From Saccoglossus kowalevskii (lineage: Eukaryota > Hemichordata > Enteropneusta > Harrimaniidae): a stretch of DNA of 28,597 nucleotides. How positions within the stretch are numbered: position 1 is the stretch's first letter; every line of letters begins with the position of its first letter. The notes beneath the pieces are model-generated. The model was not told where the DNA came from. It searched no databases and saw nothing but the letters and a program-made list of their open reading frames with translations. Shown in pieces: positions 1-10,746 of this stretch. Made by a program: the position numbers and the translations under genes. The stretch is from positions 68,534 to 97,130 of the forward strand of contig NW_003132358.1 of the NCBI RefSeq assembly GCF_000003605.2, read 5' to 3'.

Positions 1-290
1 AATTAGCTAAATTATTATGCTCAGATTTAAACCAAAACCCAATCATGTCTGCGCATTATCCCGGAGCATCGATGTACAAGTTTTATTAAAATTTGTTTAA
101 TAGTTCATGAGAAACCAGTGACCATGCTGAAAATCAGTTATTAATATGCAAATTAGGTAATTAATATGCACAGAATTTTAACCAAAACTAATCAGGTCTG
201 CACATGAACTATGTACCAAGTTTCATTAAAAATCTGTTTAATACTACTTGAGATTATATCAGTGGAACAGACACACACGCAGACACACTA
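1..290. repeat. Diverged tandem repeat, two units of about 145 bp
   Basis: Two successive units share a run of matching blocks in the same order: a TTATGC/ATATGC-CAGA block, then TTTAAACCAAAAC (near 29) against TTTTAACCAAAAC (near 177), CATGTCTGC against CAGGTCTGC, TGTACAAGTTT against TGTACCAAGTTT, and ATTAAAA followed by TGTTTAATA. The second unit runs into an ACACAC/AGACAC-rich tail near 270-290. The first unit is cut by the window start, so the array may extend to the left. No open frame is supported. Dispersed repeat of unknown class. Confidence 0.6.
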
Positions 291-421
291 ACCACAAAGA
301 CTCCCATTGTGTGTTTTGCACACGGAAGTCAAAATTGGTAAGCCAGAGCAGGCACCAACATTCAGAGATACTGAAAATCTTTGAAAAGTTGTGTGTACAT
401 ATCTCGCAATGCATGCATGCA

Positions 422-711
422 CAGGGGTTTTTCCACAAAAAAACTGCAAGAGGGAGCACTGCAATTCAGCGGCACCACCAAGTGGGGTAGATGGGGTTAT
501 CCCTACCAGGGTGTGGAGTTTTTGATAATTCTAAGTTAAAATGGAGCATTCTATGGCTTCCTTGGGTCAAAATTACTATCAGACAGGTCACAGTTGAAGA
601 CTGTGGCCAATCAGAATTATATGGTTGCCAGAAGATCTGCTCCCCAGGGAAGGGGCGCATGGCGATGGCATGAGGGCGCGCACCCCTGTTCCCTTGTTTA
701 AAAAAAATCCC
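422..711 (+). mobile_element. Copy A of a dispersed MITE-like repeat family
   Basis: Shares long near-identical stretches with 23407-23683 and 25186-25404, all in the same orientation: an A-run followed by ACTGCAAGAGGGAGCACTG, then CCACCAAGTGGGG, then a block around TGGAGCATTCTATGGCTTCC, then CAGACAGGTCACAGTTGAAG. The left end CAGGGG (422-427) is mirrored by CCCCTG (683-688). A looser pairing of AGGGGTTTTT with AAAAATCCCT extends the right end to about 711. The flanks TGCATGCA (414-421) and TTCATGCA (712-719) differ at one base and may be a degraded target-site duplication. Compared with copy B it lacks a short block near 605. Not coding. Superfamily not resolved; the CAGGG ends would suit a hAT-type non-autonomous element. 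Confidence 0.65.
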
Positions 712-1275
712 TTCATGCATATTCAGATCAATTACTTCACGTTAGTCACAGGCCAATAAAATGTTATGAATGATCTTAGTGCAACTCTACAAAGGAACCC
801 ATTTGGGTTTAATTTGCATTGAGCATTATAAATAAAATATTCATTCAATTTGTGAGATACTAGAACCTAGCGTCATGTCTTGGATCTGTCTATTAAATTT
901 GAGTAATTGGATTCTGTCTTTTTTTTGAACAATGAAAGTATCTCTGGTGTAACAGAAAAAAGACTAGTTCATGATACAATTAAAGGAGTTACAATCATTG
1001 GCCATGATATTTTAAAATTTATTTTATTCAGTCACACGAGCCTTACTAGTCATTTATTAAATAAATAAAAAAGAAAATTGGCAAATGTAGTTCAATAAAA
1101 TTTATTTCATTATATTTATAAATTATTTATAAATTCAACACATATGATATAACCTTGGTTCCTTCAAAGTTACATCATTAAACCCTGAATTGGAGTATCT
1201 GGAATAAATTATTATATGCCAGAGCATCTGGAGTTGAGAGGGCACCTTTTCTCAGGGCCAAAATTTATACGAGTC
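712..1275. other. Intergenic region including the probable 3' end of the minus-strand gene
   Basis: AT-rich and with no supported gene. Read on the minus strand it holds AATAAA hexamers at 1106-1101, 1058-1053 and 1023-1018, which would serve the gene that stops at 1523. Confidence 0.5.
1018..1106 (-). terminator. Polyadenylation signal cluster of the 223-residue protein gene
   Basis: Three TTTATT hexamers on the plus strand (1018, 1053, 1101) read as AATAAA on the minus strand, about 415 to 505 bases past the stop codon. T-rich sequence follows the first one on the minus strand. The hexamer at 1106-1101 is the first AATAAA after the stop, so it is the preferred candidate. AATAAA is common by chance in AT-rich DNA, hence modest confidence. 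Confidence 0.4.
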
Positions 1276-1440
1276 ATATTCTCTTTATGTATTCAATCCC
1301 CAGTAGAATTAGGTCCTGTATTTTAGTCTTTGATACAATCCTCCGAGGATACAGACTATTCACTGTCATTGATCACATGGTATAGTCATATTTTTCTTTT
1401 TGTATTCGATGTCCAGTAGAATTATGTACTCAATACACAA
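1276..1440. repeat. Local duplication in the probable 3' UTR
   Basis: Two copies about 111 bases apart: TCATATTCTCTTTATGTATTC at 1276 and TCATATTTTTCTTTTTGTATTC at 1387 (positions approximate). Each is followed by CCAGTAGAATTA and, further on, ACAATCCT. The copies are clearly diverged, so the duplication is not recent. It lies 3' of the stop codon of the minus-strand gene and would be in its 3' UTR. Confidence 0.6.
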
Positions 1441-1522
1441 TCCTACATTACAAACCCAAACGGTATAGCAGTGTTGGGCAATCTTCAATTTGGGAATCCA
1501 GCTGTGCTTTCCTGTCATATTG

Positions 1523-2356
1523 CTAAAGGTTATAGTCAAGTGTATCTTCATCAGATTGATATTGGGTTGAATAGCACAACTCATCATCATCATACGAGTC
1601 AAAAGATGATATAGATGAACACAAAGATTGAACTTCAAGGTCAGGCAATATGTATTCCACCATATCGTGATCTTTGGGTGATTCAAATGGATTAAATGTT
1701 GACGTATATGCAATACCAGGGAAGGCAGGTGGTAACATCTCCAAATCTACATCAGTGTCGTCTGCAGCACTGAAATGAAGAAATATGTATTTAGTGAGAT
1801 GTCATAACAGCGTCCGAGTCGAAAAAGAACACATCAAACCTTATTTCTACTTTGTTAATCTGTATAAAAAATGGTGTCCGCTTCTAAGTACAATAATGAC
1901 CGGGGGATATTACAATAAATAAATAAATTACCTTTCTTCTTCTTCTTCTTCTTCTTCTGTGTCTATTCTCATCTTTTCCGGGGTCTCTGCCAGTGCACTG
2001 TTCTGTTGGGTATTATCGCAATTGTCGCAGTCGTGTTCCGGCCTCACCGCTTTCTTTGTCAACTTCTCGTCCTCCGTTTGTTCACTTTTCTGGTCCAATT
2101 CAAGTTCTTCTGTCGCTTTCTTTGCCAGTCTCTTCTCTTCTTTCCGCTGTTTTTTCAACTTCTTACGTTCTTCCCGCTGTTTTCTTTTGCATTCTTTTTT
2201 CAACTTTCGCTCCTGCTTTTCGGTTCTTTTGGCGCCATTCACACATGAAGGAACTACTTTACCATGTCTTTTTCGAGTCTCTGTAGCCGTAGTGGCGATG
2301 AATTCTGCTATTTTCATGAACATTCCTGCTAAATGCAGGTTGATCAAGTAATGCAT
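1523..2356 (-). CDS. Two-exon gene for a 223-residue charged coiled-coil-like protein, function unknown
   Basis: Coding exons on the minus strand are 2356-1932 and 1769-1523. The junctions are GAAAG|GTAATT (donor at 1931-1930) and TTCATTTCAG|TGC (acceptor AG at 1771-1770). Intron phase 2 keeps the frame open and the two exons give 223 codons. The ATG at 2356 is the first after an in-frame TGA (2410-2408) and has A at -3; a second start (MFMK, residue 12) is possible. Residues about 43-80 are very rich in Lys, Arg and Glu and should form a basic coiled-coil or nuclear/nucleolar-type segment. A CDNC motif lies near residue 110, eight glutamates occupy residues 134-141 just before the intron, and the last 80 residues are acidic with Ser/Asp/Tyr clusters. 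I do not recognise the family. The opposed basic and acidic halves suggest a nucleic-acid- or histone-associated protein, which is inference only. Both the splice signals and the matched composition support a real gene. Confidence 0.75.
1932..1957 (-). repeat. Pure GAA codon tract ending exon 1
   Basis: About eight uninterrupted TTC triplets on the plus strand read as GAA on the minus strand and encode the glutamate run of the minus-strand gene. Only two bases (AG) separate the tract from the donor GT. All codons are GAA with no GAG, so it can change length by slippage. Confidence 0.8.
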
Positions 2357-2433
2357 TATCACTGTGTAATTTGTTTGTAACAGATCGAGAAAGTACGAAC
2401 ATGTATATCATTGCAACACTATCGATCGAACGC

Positions 2434-2543
2434 TTACGTCACAATCACTACTACAATCACTGTCGTCTGGAATATGATTGGTTGAGAAGTATCGCGTCAT
2501 CTTTGACCGGTGGTCTTGGCAACTGTCTATTCGATGAGGGCGC
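2434..2543 (-). promoter_or_regulatory. Promoter-like region of the minus-strand gene (CRE and CCAAT box)
   Basis: TTACGTCA (2434-2441, TGACGTAA on the minus strand) is a CRE-type site about 80 bases upstream of the ATG. ATTGG (2477-2481) is a CCAAT box on the minus strand. CpG density is raised from 2420 to 2540, and GAGGGCGC lies at 2536-2543. No TATA box is evident at a fitting distance. Motif-based inference. Confidence 0.45.
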
Positions 2544-3373
2544 TAGAGTTTCTGTTTTTCTACCCGTGCCGGATTCCCATGGAAAGGATGAACTGTGATG
2601 TTCACAGCCTTTGAATGTATCAGTTCATCCGCGGCGTGGACATATAATTTTCCAGACAACGAAGAAAGCAGAACAGTGCGGTTTTAACAAATAGACAACT
2701 TTTTAGAGCGGAGAAATTTAAATTTACGAATAGTATCGTAATTTGTTAGAACTCTCATTAATCTTGCTGTTTCCTTGGGTGATTTATTGAATTTAAATGT
2801 TAATGTATATTGTATTTATTAATAGCAATTTGCAGAAATATTTGTATTTTTCTTGTTTTTGGTCGGGAAATTCAAATATCCGATTAGCATGAATTACAAT
2901 TTTTGTTGGACATGTTGATTACCGTCGGCCAGTCACATTTTGTGTATTAATTGGTCATCTTATCTTCACCGGGAGCCCACGATCAAACACACGTAACTGA
3001 AATACACTAATAATATTAACAATTGAAACCATCTTAAGGGCATTTTACACCTCGTCTAGAAGTTCAGAAGAAGAGTAGTTTCCCTCCATAATTGTTTGAA
3101 TTCAAACATTTGGCAGTCACGATATAGTCATACGTGGGTGTCCCAAACTGAAGCTCAATCAACGGCACATCTACCCCGGGACTTCTACTCAATGACAACA
3201 TTGGACAATATGACCCAGCTGTGTACTCAATGTGTTAATGTTATCATTTAAAAACAAATTGTTAGGTTTACTTAAAATTTCACTGAACTTGTGAGGCCCT
3301 GTCATTGTGATTTAATATGACCCTTGGTAAAGGTTATATGCAAAATAGAGAGATTCACATTTGTTTATACTTG
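2544..3373. other. Intergenic, nothing recognised
   Basis: AT-rich sequence upstream of the minus-strand gene. No open frame with protein-like composition, no paired repeats and no RNA gene was found. Confidence 0.5.
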
Positions 3374-3414
3374 TGTGTATGTGACCCTGTGTATGGGACC
3401 CTGTGTATGGAGAG
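3374..3414 (+). repeat. 14-bp tandem repeat, about three copies
   Basis: TGTGTATGTGACCC, TGTGTATGGGACCC and TGTGTATGGAGAGT follow one another with a 14-base period. Local array only. Confidence 0.7.
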
Positions 3415-3660
3415 TGGTGTACATTTGGTTAAGTACTAGTAGTTTGCTAGTTACTTCTTTCCTCCAATTCACACCTCCTGAGTTGATTCATGTCTGCAAG
3501 GGAATTGGTACAACGGTATTTACATGTGTACGTATATTATGTGTTCATTTATTGCCTGACATAGGGGAACATACTATAGCAGTACAATATGGTAAGAGTC
3601 TCATCCAACTCCCGAACGGCCTCTGTGCAGAAACCCTATCTATATAATTAACACCATAGA

Positions 3661-4396
3661 GGAGTATTACGGTAGTAAATTGTTTGACGGGGTCAGGCGG
3701 TCCGAGTTGGCTTCTCTTCTACAAGACGGCGCACAAAACTCATCAATTAAATCCTTTGTGACGCGGCATTTGAAAAGTAAACTGATTAATTGATCGGCCG
3801 TGCAGGTAATGTTAGACACATTGAATGGTTCTTTTGTCTGGCCTTTGTCCTCTCTGGGCCGATACCTGTTTGCCGTGCACATACAGGTCGGTCCGCGTTT
3901 CGGGTGTCTTGTTGTTGTAGTCATGGCAACACAAGAGTCTCTTTACACTCTGACATCGCGTTGAAAGGAGGATTAGAATCGGGGCTCATTTGCTATGCAA
4001 GTGTACATATCTTGACGTTTTACCATCGACCTCAGTGTCCACGAGGTAGGAAGACAAAGTACACATGGAACCGTCGAAAGTGCCGCACACTTCACGCGAA
4101 GAGAGTCGCCGCCAACGCCCAGTCGTACAGAGGTGTACCGGTAATTCTTAATTGAGACGTCGGTTATTTCATCACTGAATTGGCGTCACCTTCGAATTGG
4201 ACCAGGTAAGGTGCTGGGTCGCGGTATTATACCCCTGTAGTCGCAGTGACTGTTCGCTTTTATGTGTGAGGTGCATGTTTAAACGACATATTTTAAATTC
4301 CGCCTCCTGCTCATCTGTTATTATTATTAAGTTATTTCTGGTGACTAACAATTTCTGGTGGATGGATGAAGACTTGGACCAGACGACTCTAACCAG
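3661..4396 (+). other. CpG-rich patch with short ATG frames and good 5' splice sites (possible first exons)
   Basis: CpG dinucleotides are frequent from about 3690 to 4200, unlike the surrounding DNA. An ATG at 4065 opens a 28-codon frame; a donor-like AGAG|GTGTAC lies inside it at 4133. GGACCAG|GTAAGG (donor at 4206) and AACCAG|GTACGT (donor at 4397) are strong donor matches, the latter after a 12-codon ATG frame from 4362. No downstream exon can be assigned, so this could be a promoter with untranslated first exons, a non-coding RNA, or chance. Confidence 0.25.
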
Positions 4397-5204
4397 GTAC
4401 GTCTACTTTTGATTTTTTTGATCAGTTCAAAGACAAACGCAATACATAACAGTAAAAGCAAATATTTCAAAGTACAGCTGTATTCTGCTTAGACTTGTCA
4501 ATACAAACGTCTTTTCAATTATGGATTTATATATATATATATATAAATTTACATATGTAATAACAGTTAGCCAATAGTATATATTATCTGCTGTGATGCA
4601 ATCTATCGTAGTATGTGCGTCATGAATTGGTCGGCACAAGAGACATTGGTGCATACCGTGTAAGTCACCGGGCTCAAGTGTCCCGTGCCTGTCACGAAAT
4701 GCGCTGACACCAATTTATATTCAATGTATCGGGCCTTTTATGTTGTAACTTTCACCTGAATGTCGGTTATTTTTAGTCTGTAAGATGATATCACGTTTAG
4801 GAGCAGAGTGGTCAACCGAGACGAGTCGTGTTGGATGTGTCACCCAATCTCGCGTTATTACCCGGCACAAGGATTGAGCGCTTACCGGTGAAATCTTACC
4901 AGTTGTTCATTATAAAGGTAGACTCGATGAACCCGTACATGGTAAAGAGGGGAATGTGAAAAAGCTCATGGCATTTGCTTCACTTATACTGTAGTGATTA
5001 CATGTACTTTACCTATTGTAATGCAATCAATTGTAATGCTTTTACTAGTTATTGTAGGGATACAGACAACTTCGATGACTGAGGAAACATGGCGATTCTT
5101 CCTTTAAAAAATGCATCTTTGCATGTAACTGTCTTATACTAACCCATTCATCACAGTACCGTTTAACTTATTGTAACGGCACTTCGGAATCAACAAATTA
5201 ACTG
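4397..5204. other. Intergenic, contains a (TA)n microsatellite
   Basis: A (TA)n run lies at about 4528-4545. No supported gene, RNA or transposon was found in the rest. Confidence 0.5.
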
Positions 5205-5419
5205 AATACTGTAAAATGACTAGTTTTCACTGGGTTTAAATTTACCTAATTTACCATTTTAGGCATATTCAGTGGGTTTTAAATTCACGGTTTTATCATT
5301 TAGATAATGTGTTCTATGCTCTATTTTACATATTCACTAGGTTTTAGTTTAGCGCTTTTTTCAGTCAACGAAATAAGCAAAATTAAAACCCAGTGAATAA
5401 TTAATCCGTTTACAGTATT
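5205..5419. mobile_element. Fold-back (MITE-like) element with internal subrepeats
   Basis: The left end AATACTGTAAA (5205-5215) is mirrored by GTTTACAGTATT near 5408-5419. Just inside, TTCACTGGGTTTAAATT (about 5225) is mirrored by AATTAAAACCCAGTGAAT (about 5382). Two more direct copies of the same motif, ATTCAGTGGGTTTTAAATT and ATTCACTAGGTTTTAG, sit between (near 5267 and 5331). The element is therefore built from four related subrepeats, the last inverted. No coding capacity. The ACTGTAAA ends resemble those of 14811-15018. Confidence 0.6.
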
Positions 5420-8220
5420 AGTATAATATATGGAATTTCTTGTTATCAATTGAGTTTAGACAAATTGCGTAATGGTTTCTTCAATTGTCGAAGATGTCAG
5501 CCCACAGAGCTCAATTTGGGAAGTTTCTTCAATCAGTTTAGTGTGTGTTGACGTTCACATGTCGGGTCCCGGCGCACGATCCCACGTCGCGTGCATTGTG
5601 TCTGAGATTGTAGGCACATACGTGGCATGATGCAAAGTACCATCTGTGACGTTGATCGGGTCAAACACAAACGTGAAAGGAGAGCTCCCCTCTTGGGTCC
5701 AGTTCATTAAGTGTTGTGTTGTGTTGTGTTGTAAGTATAAATAGAGTTGAATGTGCGACATGACAAAAGGACATTGAAATGGGATAATCGATAGGGTTGG
5801 CCAACAAGGTAGTAAATGCCAGGCTGCCACATTGATGCAGTCTTAATACATACTTCGTTACCGCGATCAGACAGTTTATTGGGACGCAAACTCATCTGTG
5901 AAGTTTTTTTTTTCAAATGGTATATGTCATGTGACTAATCTCGGAATACATTTTCCGATAACGGCGGGAATTACGATGTGTTTACAATGGGCGGTGTATC
6001 AAATCCACACCCTGCTAATAATGACGAGAAACAATCATTACAAACATAGCAACAAGCATTGTGTAATTAAAATATTAAATTACTATTAATTGGTTGTATC
6101 ACGTGACTGACACCTTTCTGACACGATTAACATTACAGTGAAGGTTACATAATAAACAAAATAAAATGTGAAATTATATATACTTTATCCGATAGTGTCA
6201 GAAAATAATTGAACGTACCATCGGCGATTGTACATGCGTCTCGAATTGTTGTAAAATGTTGCTATGCAACTTCGTTTTTCCAACCGTCTGTTTGTCAATT
6301 GTGAATTACAATGGTTGAAGTTATTGCAGCAATGCTCCAGCTTTAGGCCGGATATGAAAACACACTGGAATGCAACGGTGTGTACTTAGAGTGTGGCGTT
6401 ATCTGAAATATCATATGCCCAGTGGGAATAATGTAAGATGTACTATAATCAAGTTTAACATCGAAGTCCGTCTCGAGAAGTATTGTCACGTGACATGTAG
6501 AAGTAATTGATACAATGCGTTGTATTTTTTCCAACAAAACTTTATTCTAAATAATATAATTATACATCAAACAGGTTTCTTTCAACTCTGTGAAAGCATG
6601 ATTTAACGAACCGGAACTCACCCGTCTCACGTGATCATGACGTGTTATGGGTAATTTAGCAAAAATTATGTGTGGCATGAATCACCACTGTGTCAATGGT
6701 TGCCAGTTATAGACATTCTTGGTTCCATGTTTAAGCGTGACAGCTAGAATTGCGACTTGTACTGTTGCAGGTTAGGACATGAGTTTTTCTCTAGAGGGGA
6801 AAAATGACAAACAATGACTGAATATGTGATAAGTATTTGAGAAAGAGCATGGGCATGCATGGACTATGTTATGTGCCAACGTTTGTTGGCATTGCAATGT
6901 ACATATACCACCACGTGACTTTAAATACATATTGGAACATGAATGAGAGAACTTGTCGGTGCTGGTCGGACCCTCTAGCACTTACTATATAGTTTTTCAG
7001 CAACTTTCAAGTTTTTTTTATATTATAACTCTTTTTATTTATTCAAATAAAGCATGCGCCTTACAAATATTGAAATTCAACGTAATGGTTACTGCGGCAT
7101 ATCTTGGGGTAATTATTATTCACCACAAAAACAGAAAACACAAATGTAAAATTATGGATCGCTTAGGGGGCCCAATGTATGACACCTGTTCTCTGATGTA
7201 TGCTCTTGGTAGAAAAGGCCAACACCGACCTCGGTCGATATTCAGGTATTTTTTTTTTAAATAATTGGCTCATCACTGCATCTATTCATGAATATGCAAA
7301 TATGTAATTGGTTCGTGACGTTCCTCGGGAGTAGGGGCCAATGTTATTTTTGTCGAGTATATATTCGCGTGTGTGGCATACTTCCAATGCGTTACGGTTT
7401 CCATGTTTGATGAATCTTCCGATTTCTCAGGCTCACCATGGTAACGAACCTTGCGATTATTCATGAACTTCGGGTTGATTTTTCACCTGGATAATCAATC
7501 TAATATTTTGTTGACAAATTACTTGGTCGTTTCAGAGCCCAAAACAATAAATCATGTATCTTACTGGAAAGGCCGCGAAACTTCAGGGAGAGGATCTGTC
7601 AGTATAGTTACGACGGTCCCGTATTGTTCAACTTGTTTAGTTGACACTATTGACAAGGGGTGTTGGCCGTGAAGTTCAGTATCGTGTTACCTTGCCTGTA
7701 GTATTTTTTATTCTATCAGTATGCGAGTTTAATTTATTGAACGAAGGGACTTTGCGCCAGAAATGACAAGCACACAGGATGAAAAATTTGCCTTGTCACA
7801 ATTTTAAACAAAATATGATTGGGTCAGAGACGTAACCTCCCTCAACTAGAGGGTGTTTTTTTGGATAAAAATCTGGAACGATGTTGTACTTGAAGGCCAG
7901 CAGATACAATGGAAGCATTAATTTTACATGCCATGTTGGTCCGATTGTTATTATTAGCTGCAATTGGGAATCGTAACGGTATGGATCAATTTAATAAACC
8001 AATTAATAGCTAGACATTTTTAAATCTCTAGTACAAGAAAGCTGCCAGTGGCATAGTTCTATGATGCGGTTGTCAAGTCTTTTATCCATACGTGTGAGTC
8101 AAACGTGTATATTTATTTAAATTCCACATTGGCAAGTATGAATAATAATTAACGCGGACAATAAAAGGTGTGGACTTGAATCTGACGTGTAATCAGTGTT
8201 GTGTTTCTTTCCCGATACAG
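5420..8220. other. Intergenic region with E-box palindromes and a (GTGTT)n microsatellite
   Basis: Contains (GTGTT)4 at 5711-5732 and three copies of TCACGTGA (6099, 6486, 6627). An octamer ATGCAAAT with nearby CCAAT-type motifs occurs near 7290-7350. An exon-like end ATTCAG|GTATTT lies at 7246. No gene is supported; the open frames here are short and not protein-like. Confidence 0.45.
5711..5732 (+). repeat. (GTGTT)n microsatellite
   Basis: Four perfect GTGTT units plus GT. The reverse-complement array (CACAA)5 occurs at 9651-9675. Confidence 0.9.
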
Positions 8221-8518
8221 GTGGACGATTCACCGCTCTGCGAACCGTGGCAGATTCGTGATGGCAGGGATGGCTCGGCTCGACCTCTGAAGCCAGTGGT
8301 GCTAGTGTGTGACTTCTTCCTTGAAAAAGAGCAAGTTAGATTTTCACTTTTGAAAATTCGCAAATTTAGTGGAGGCAAGATGTTGGCATAGCTGTTTCGA
8401 TTGAACAGTCAGCTGTGTCCTCATATTGCCCTTTCTTTGTTTGTCACCGTCACCAGTCTTTCAACCGAACGCGTTTCTTCATTATACGGCTGGACCGTCG
8501 TCGAAGAAACCAACGGAG
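8221..8518 (+). other. Exon-like segment between a strong acceptor and a strong donor
   Basis: The segment follows TTTCTTTCCCGATACAG (acceptor AG 8219-8220) and ends at ACGGAG|GTAAGC (donor 8519). It is 298 bases long and CpG-enriched compared with its flanks. No single frame is open through the whole segment: one frame is open to a TAG at 8391 and another opens after it. If it is an exon it would be untranslated, terminal or part of a non-coding RNA. No partner exon is identified. Confidence 0.25.
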
Positions 8519-9138
8519 GTAAGCCTTGTCACCCGGTGTTTGTATTAGTAAAATGGCATTGTGTACTTTCCGCCATATTGTATTTTTCTTTGATTATATT
8601 CCTCGATAATTTAAAAGTTGTATGCTTGTTTTGTTTTTTATACACACCTGCGCACTTCTAATGACACTCTCTTATCAACTGCGAATGTTCAGGTCGAAAC
8701 GGTTCGTCCCAAAGGTGCAGGTAATTTCAAATGAACGTGGCCAAAATCTCTGATGTTTTGCAATCTCGCAATGAGTGCGAATAACAAACCAGTTGCTTCC
8801 ATACAAATTATTTTCGAAGAATGAACTCGGCGACAGTTCGATTAAAGATGAGTTGCACAGGAAGGGGGAGGGGTCATTTACGAGGTACGAAACCTGTCCG
8901 ATGCCATCCCCGGGGCAGGTATTTCAAGGTGTGTTCGGGGTCGCAAAGACCTACATTTAATTTAACATGTACAAAGTAATGGCGGACATCGGTTTGATTT
9001 TTTTTAATGTTACAAATATGTCTCATTTGAGTGTGCGGTATGGAAAGTTTGGGTTTTAACTTGCATTTTTAAAAAAAATCGGCAAAATTGGACGCATGGA
9101 CTTGTTAACATACGCATATTCCGAATTTCCTTCTATTC
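8519..9138. other. Intergenic, nothing recognised
   Basis: Holds further CAG|GT matches (GTGCAG|GTAATT near 8720 and GGGCAG|GTATTT near 8920) but no supported gene. Confidence 0.4.
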
Positions 9139-9199
9139 TATATAAAAGTGTAAAGTGTTGGGAGGTCTCGTATTTAGATACGCCCAAATACGAAACCTC
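9139..9199 (+). other. TATA-like box followed by a 14-bp-stem hairpin
   Basis: TATATAAAAG (about 9139) is followed by an inverted repeat with arms 9162-9175 and 9186-9199. These pair at 13 of 14 positions (GAGGTCTCGTATTT against the complement of AAATACGAAACCTC) around a 10-base loop. The stem is too short for a typical animal pre-miRNA. It could be a small transcribed structure, a transcription factor palindrome or a fold-back remnant. Confidence 0.5.
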
Positions 9200-10746
9200 T
9201 CATTACAATACATGTACACTATGTTATACTCGCTAGCAAAGGAAAGGTCCCCGTTTACTAGTGGGTTCATTTAGCAGGGCATCGACGTTGTTGTTAACAG
9301 GTCCTTTGACGAATGCACTTCGTCCGTTCGAAGTGGCGCGAATTTTAACAGCTTGTGGGTGCGCAAAAACTGTTGCCATTTCGAAAAACCGATTAGAAAT
9401 AAATTTAAATCGTCCATGTCGGCAAAGGTTGCATTGATAAAACATTTCCCCTTCAATGCAACTCAAATTTATCCCAAAATTTCCCAACAAATGTTGCTTT
9501 CCACCGGCACTTGTATGGCTTCACGTGGCCATCAAGATGGCTTTTTAGGTTTGCCCACCCACGCTGTTTGCTCACGCCGTGTCAGTTTCCTTTCCTCCAT
9601 ACCCTACCCAAAAATGATTCATCGCGTCGCAGTAGGCAAGACCGTCTCCACACAACACAACACAACACAACACAACGCACGAAGGTCACCACTTGTCAAA
9701 TCTTGTCAGATGCAAGCAACAACTCTTGCATCACCGCGAACTGGACAAGTCACGTGACCCACTCGACTCGGAGAGAGAGAGAGAGAAAAAAAAAACGCTT
9801 GACTGGTGATGAGAGCCGCGTGAGACCGAACAACCAACTTAGATGCATCAATTCTACCTATGGTCGATTAAAATGAAAGCGTATATTCGACTCTTCGCTA
9901 TGACCCTTCGTATGCTACGATACATTTCTAAAGATGATTGATGGAGCAGAAGTCGGACACAGTGTTTGTACAACATTGCACTGAAGTCACTGTTTGTGTG
10001 TTATGCCGAGGTGTTTACACTGTGATCCCCATTAACAGATTAAAATATAACGGGATTAAAAAAAAATTGATTTGGATTAATGACTGCAGTATTTATTCAA
10101 GTGAATAAGGGTCCGAGAGCTCCACGTTGCCGTATATGGTTCTCGACTTTCCTCTCTTTTAAGTTTGTTTCATGTACTCGTGAATACATACCCTTAACGG
10201 CCCTTTGAATAGAGGGTAACACGAGTTAACGCGTCAATGCAGAGATTCCTGTGTAGCAAATAGGGATTACGTGACCAGATTGACAAAAATACCTACCTCT
10301 CGTCGAACATTTTATTTCTACATGCCTGGTTTTATTACTAGAAAATAATGAACATGGGCACTGAAGTTTGAAGGTAATTAATCAACGCCACCTAATGCAT
10401 GTATTATAATAAACTCGCATCTATAAAATCAGATTCTGAAATGAGTTACGGGGTCTGTCGACTAACTTGGGGGCGTATCCGTCATGGTGGTATGAAACTT
10501 CATCGAAGTACCAAATTTCTGAAAACGCTTATTTCAACGCCGAATTCTCGTATGTTGCGCCATTTTATTTCAGTGGTCAGTGTTTTCGACACGCGCTATC
10601 TCAAAATCCAATGTCGCGAGAACTGAGTTCAGTCACAATTTGGACTTTTAATCTTCAGTGGCGAGCGCAAACTTTCAAATATAGACGGAATTTGCATAAA
10701 ACGTTTCAGTAGATAATCGGAAATACTTTCCTATGTACCATCTTAC
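9200..10746. other. Intergenic region with microsatellites
   Basis: Contains (CACAA)5 at 9651-9675, GTCACGTGAC at 9749-9758, and a (GA)n run at 9771-9786 that grades into an A-run. Several overlapping open frames cross these simple repeats and are not convincing genes. Confidence 0.45.
9651..9675 (+). repeat. (CACAA)n microsatellite
   Basis: Five perfect CACAA units, inverted with respect to the (GTGTT)n array at 5711-5732. Confidence 0.9.

Noticed and set aside
1959-2351. Plus-strand open frame of 130 codons opposite the minus-strand gene
   Set aside because: Its composition (Ser, Phe, Leu, Cys runs) is the mirror of Lys/Glu-rich codons on the minus strand, and the minus-strand gene has matching splice sites.
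3324-3647. 107-codon plus-strand frame
   Set aside because: Cys/Val/Tyr-rich translation of a GTGT-rich tandem repeat area, with no true ATG context or domain.
7286-7350. Histone-type promoter (octamer ATGCAAAT with CCAAT motifs)
   Set aside because: No histone reading frame or histone 3' stem-loop is nearby, and the octamer recurs elsewhere in the window.
9353-9876. Overlapping plus-strand frames of 121-134 codons
   Set aside because: They run through (CACAA)n and (GA)n microsatellites and show no domain.
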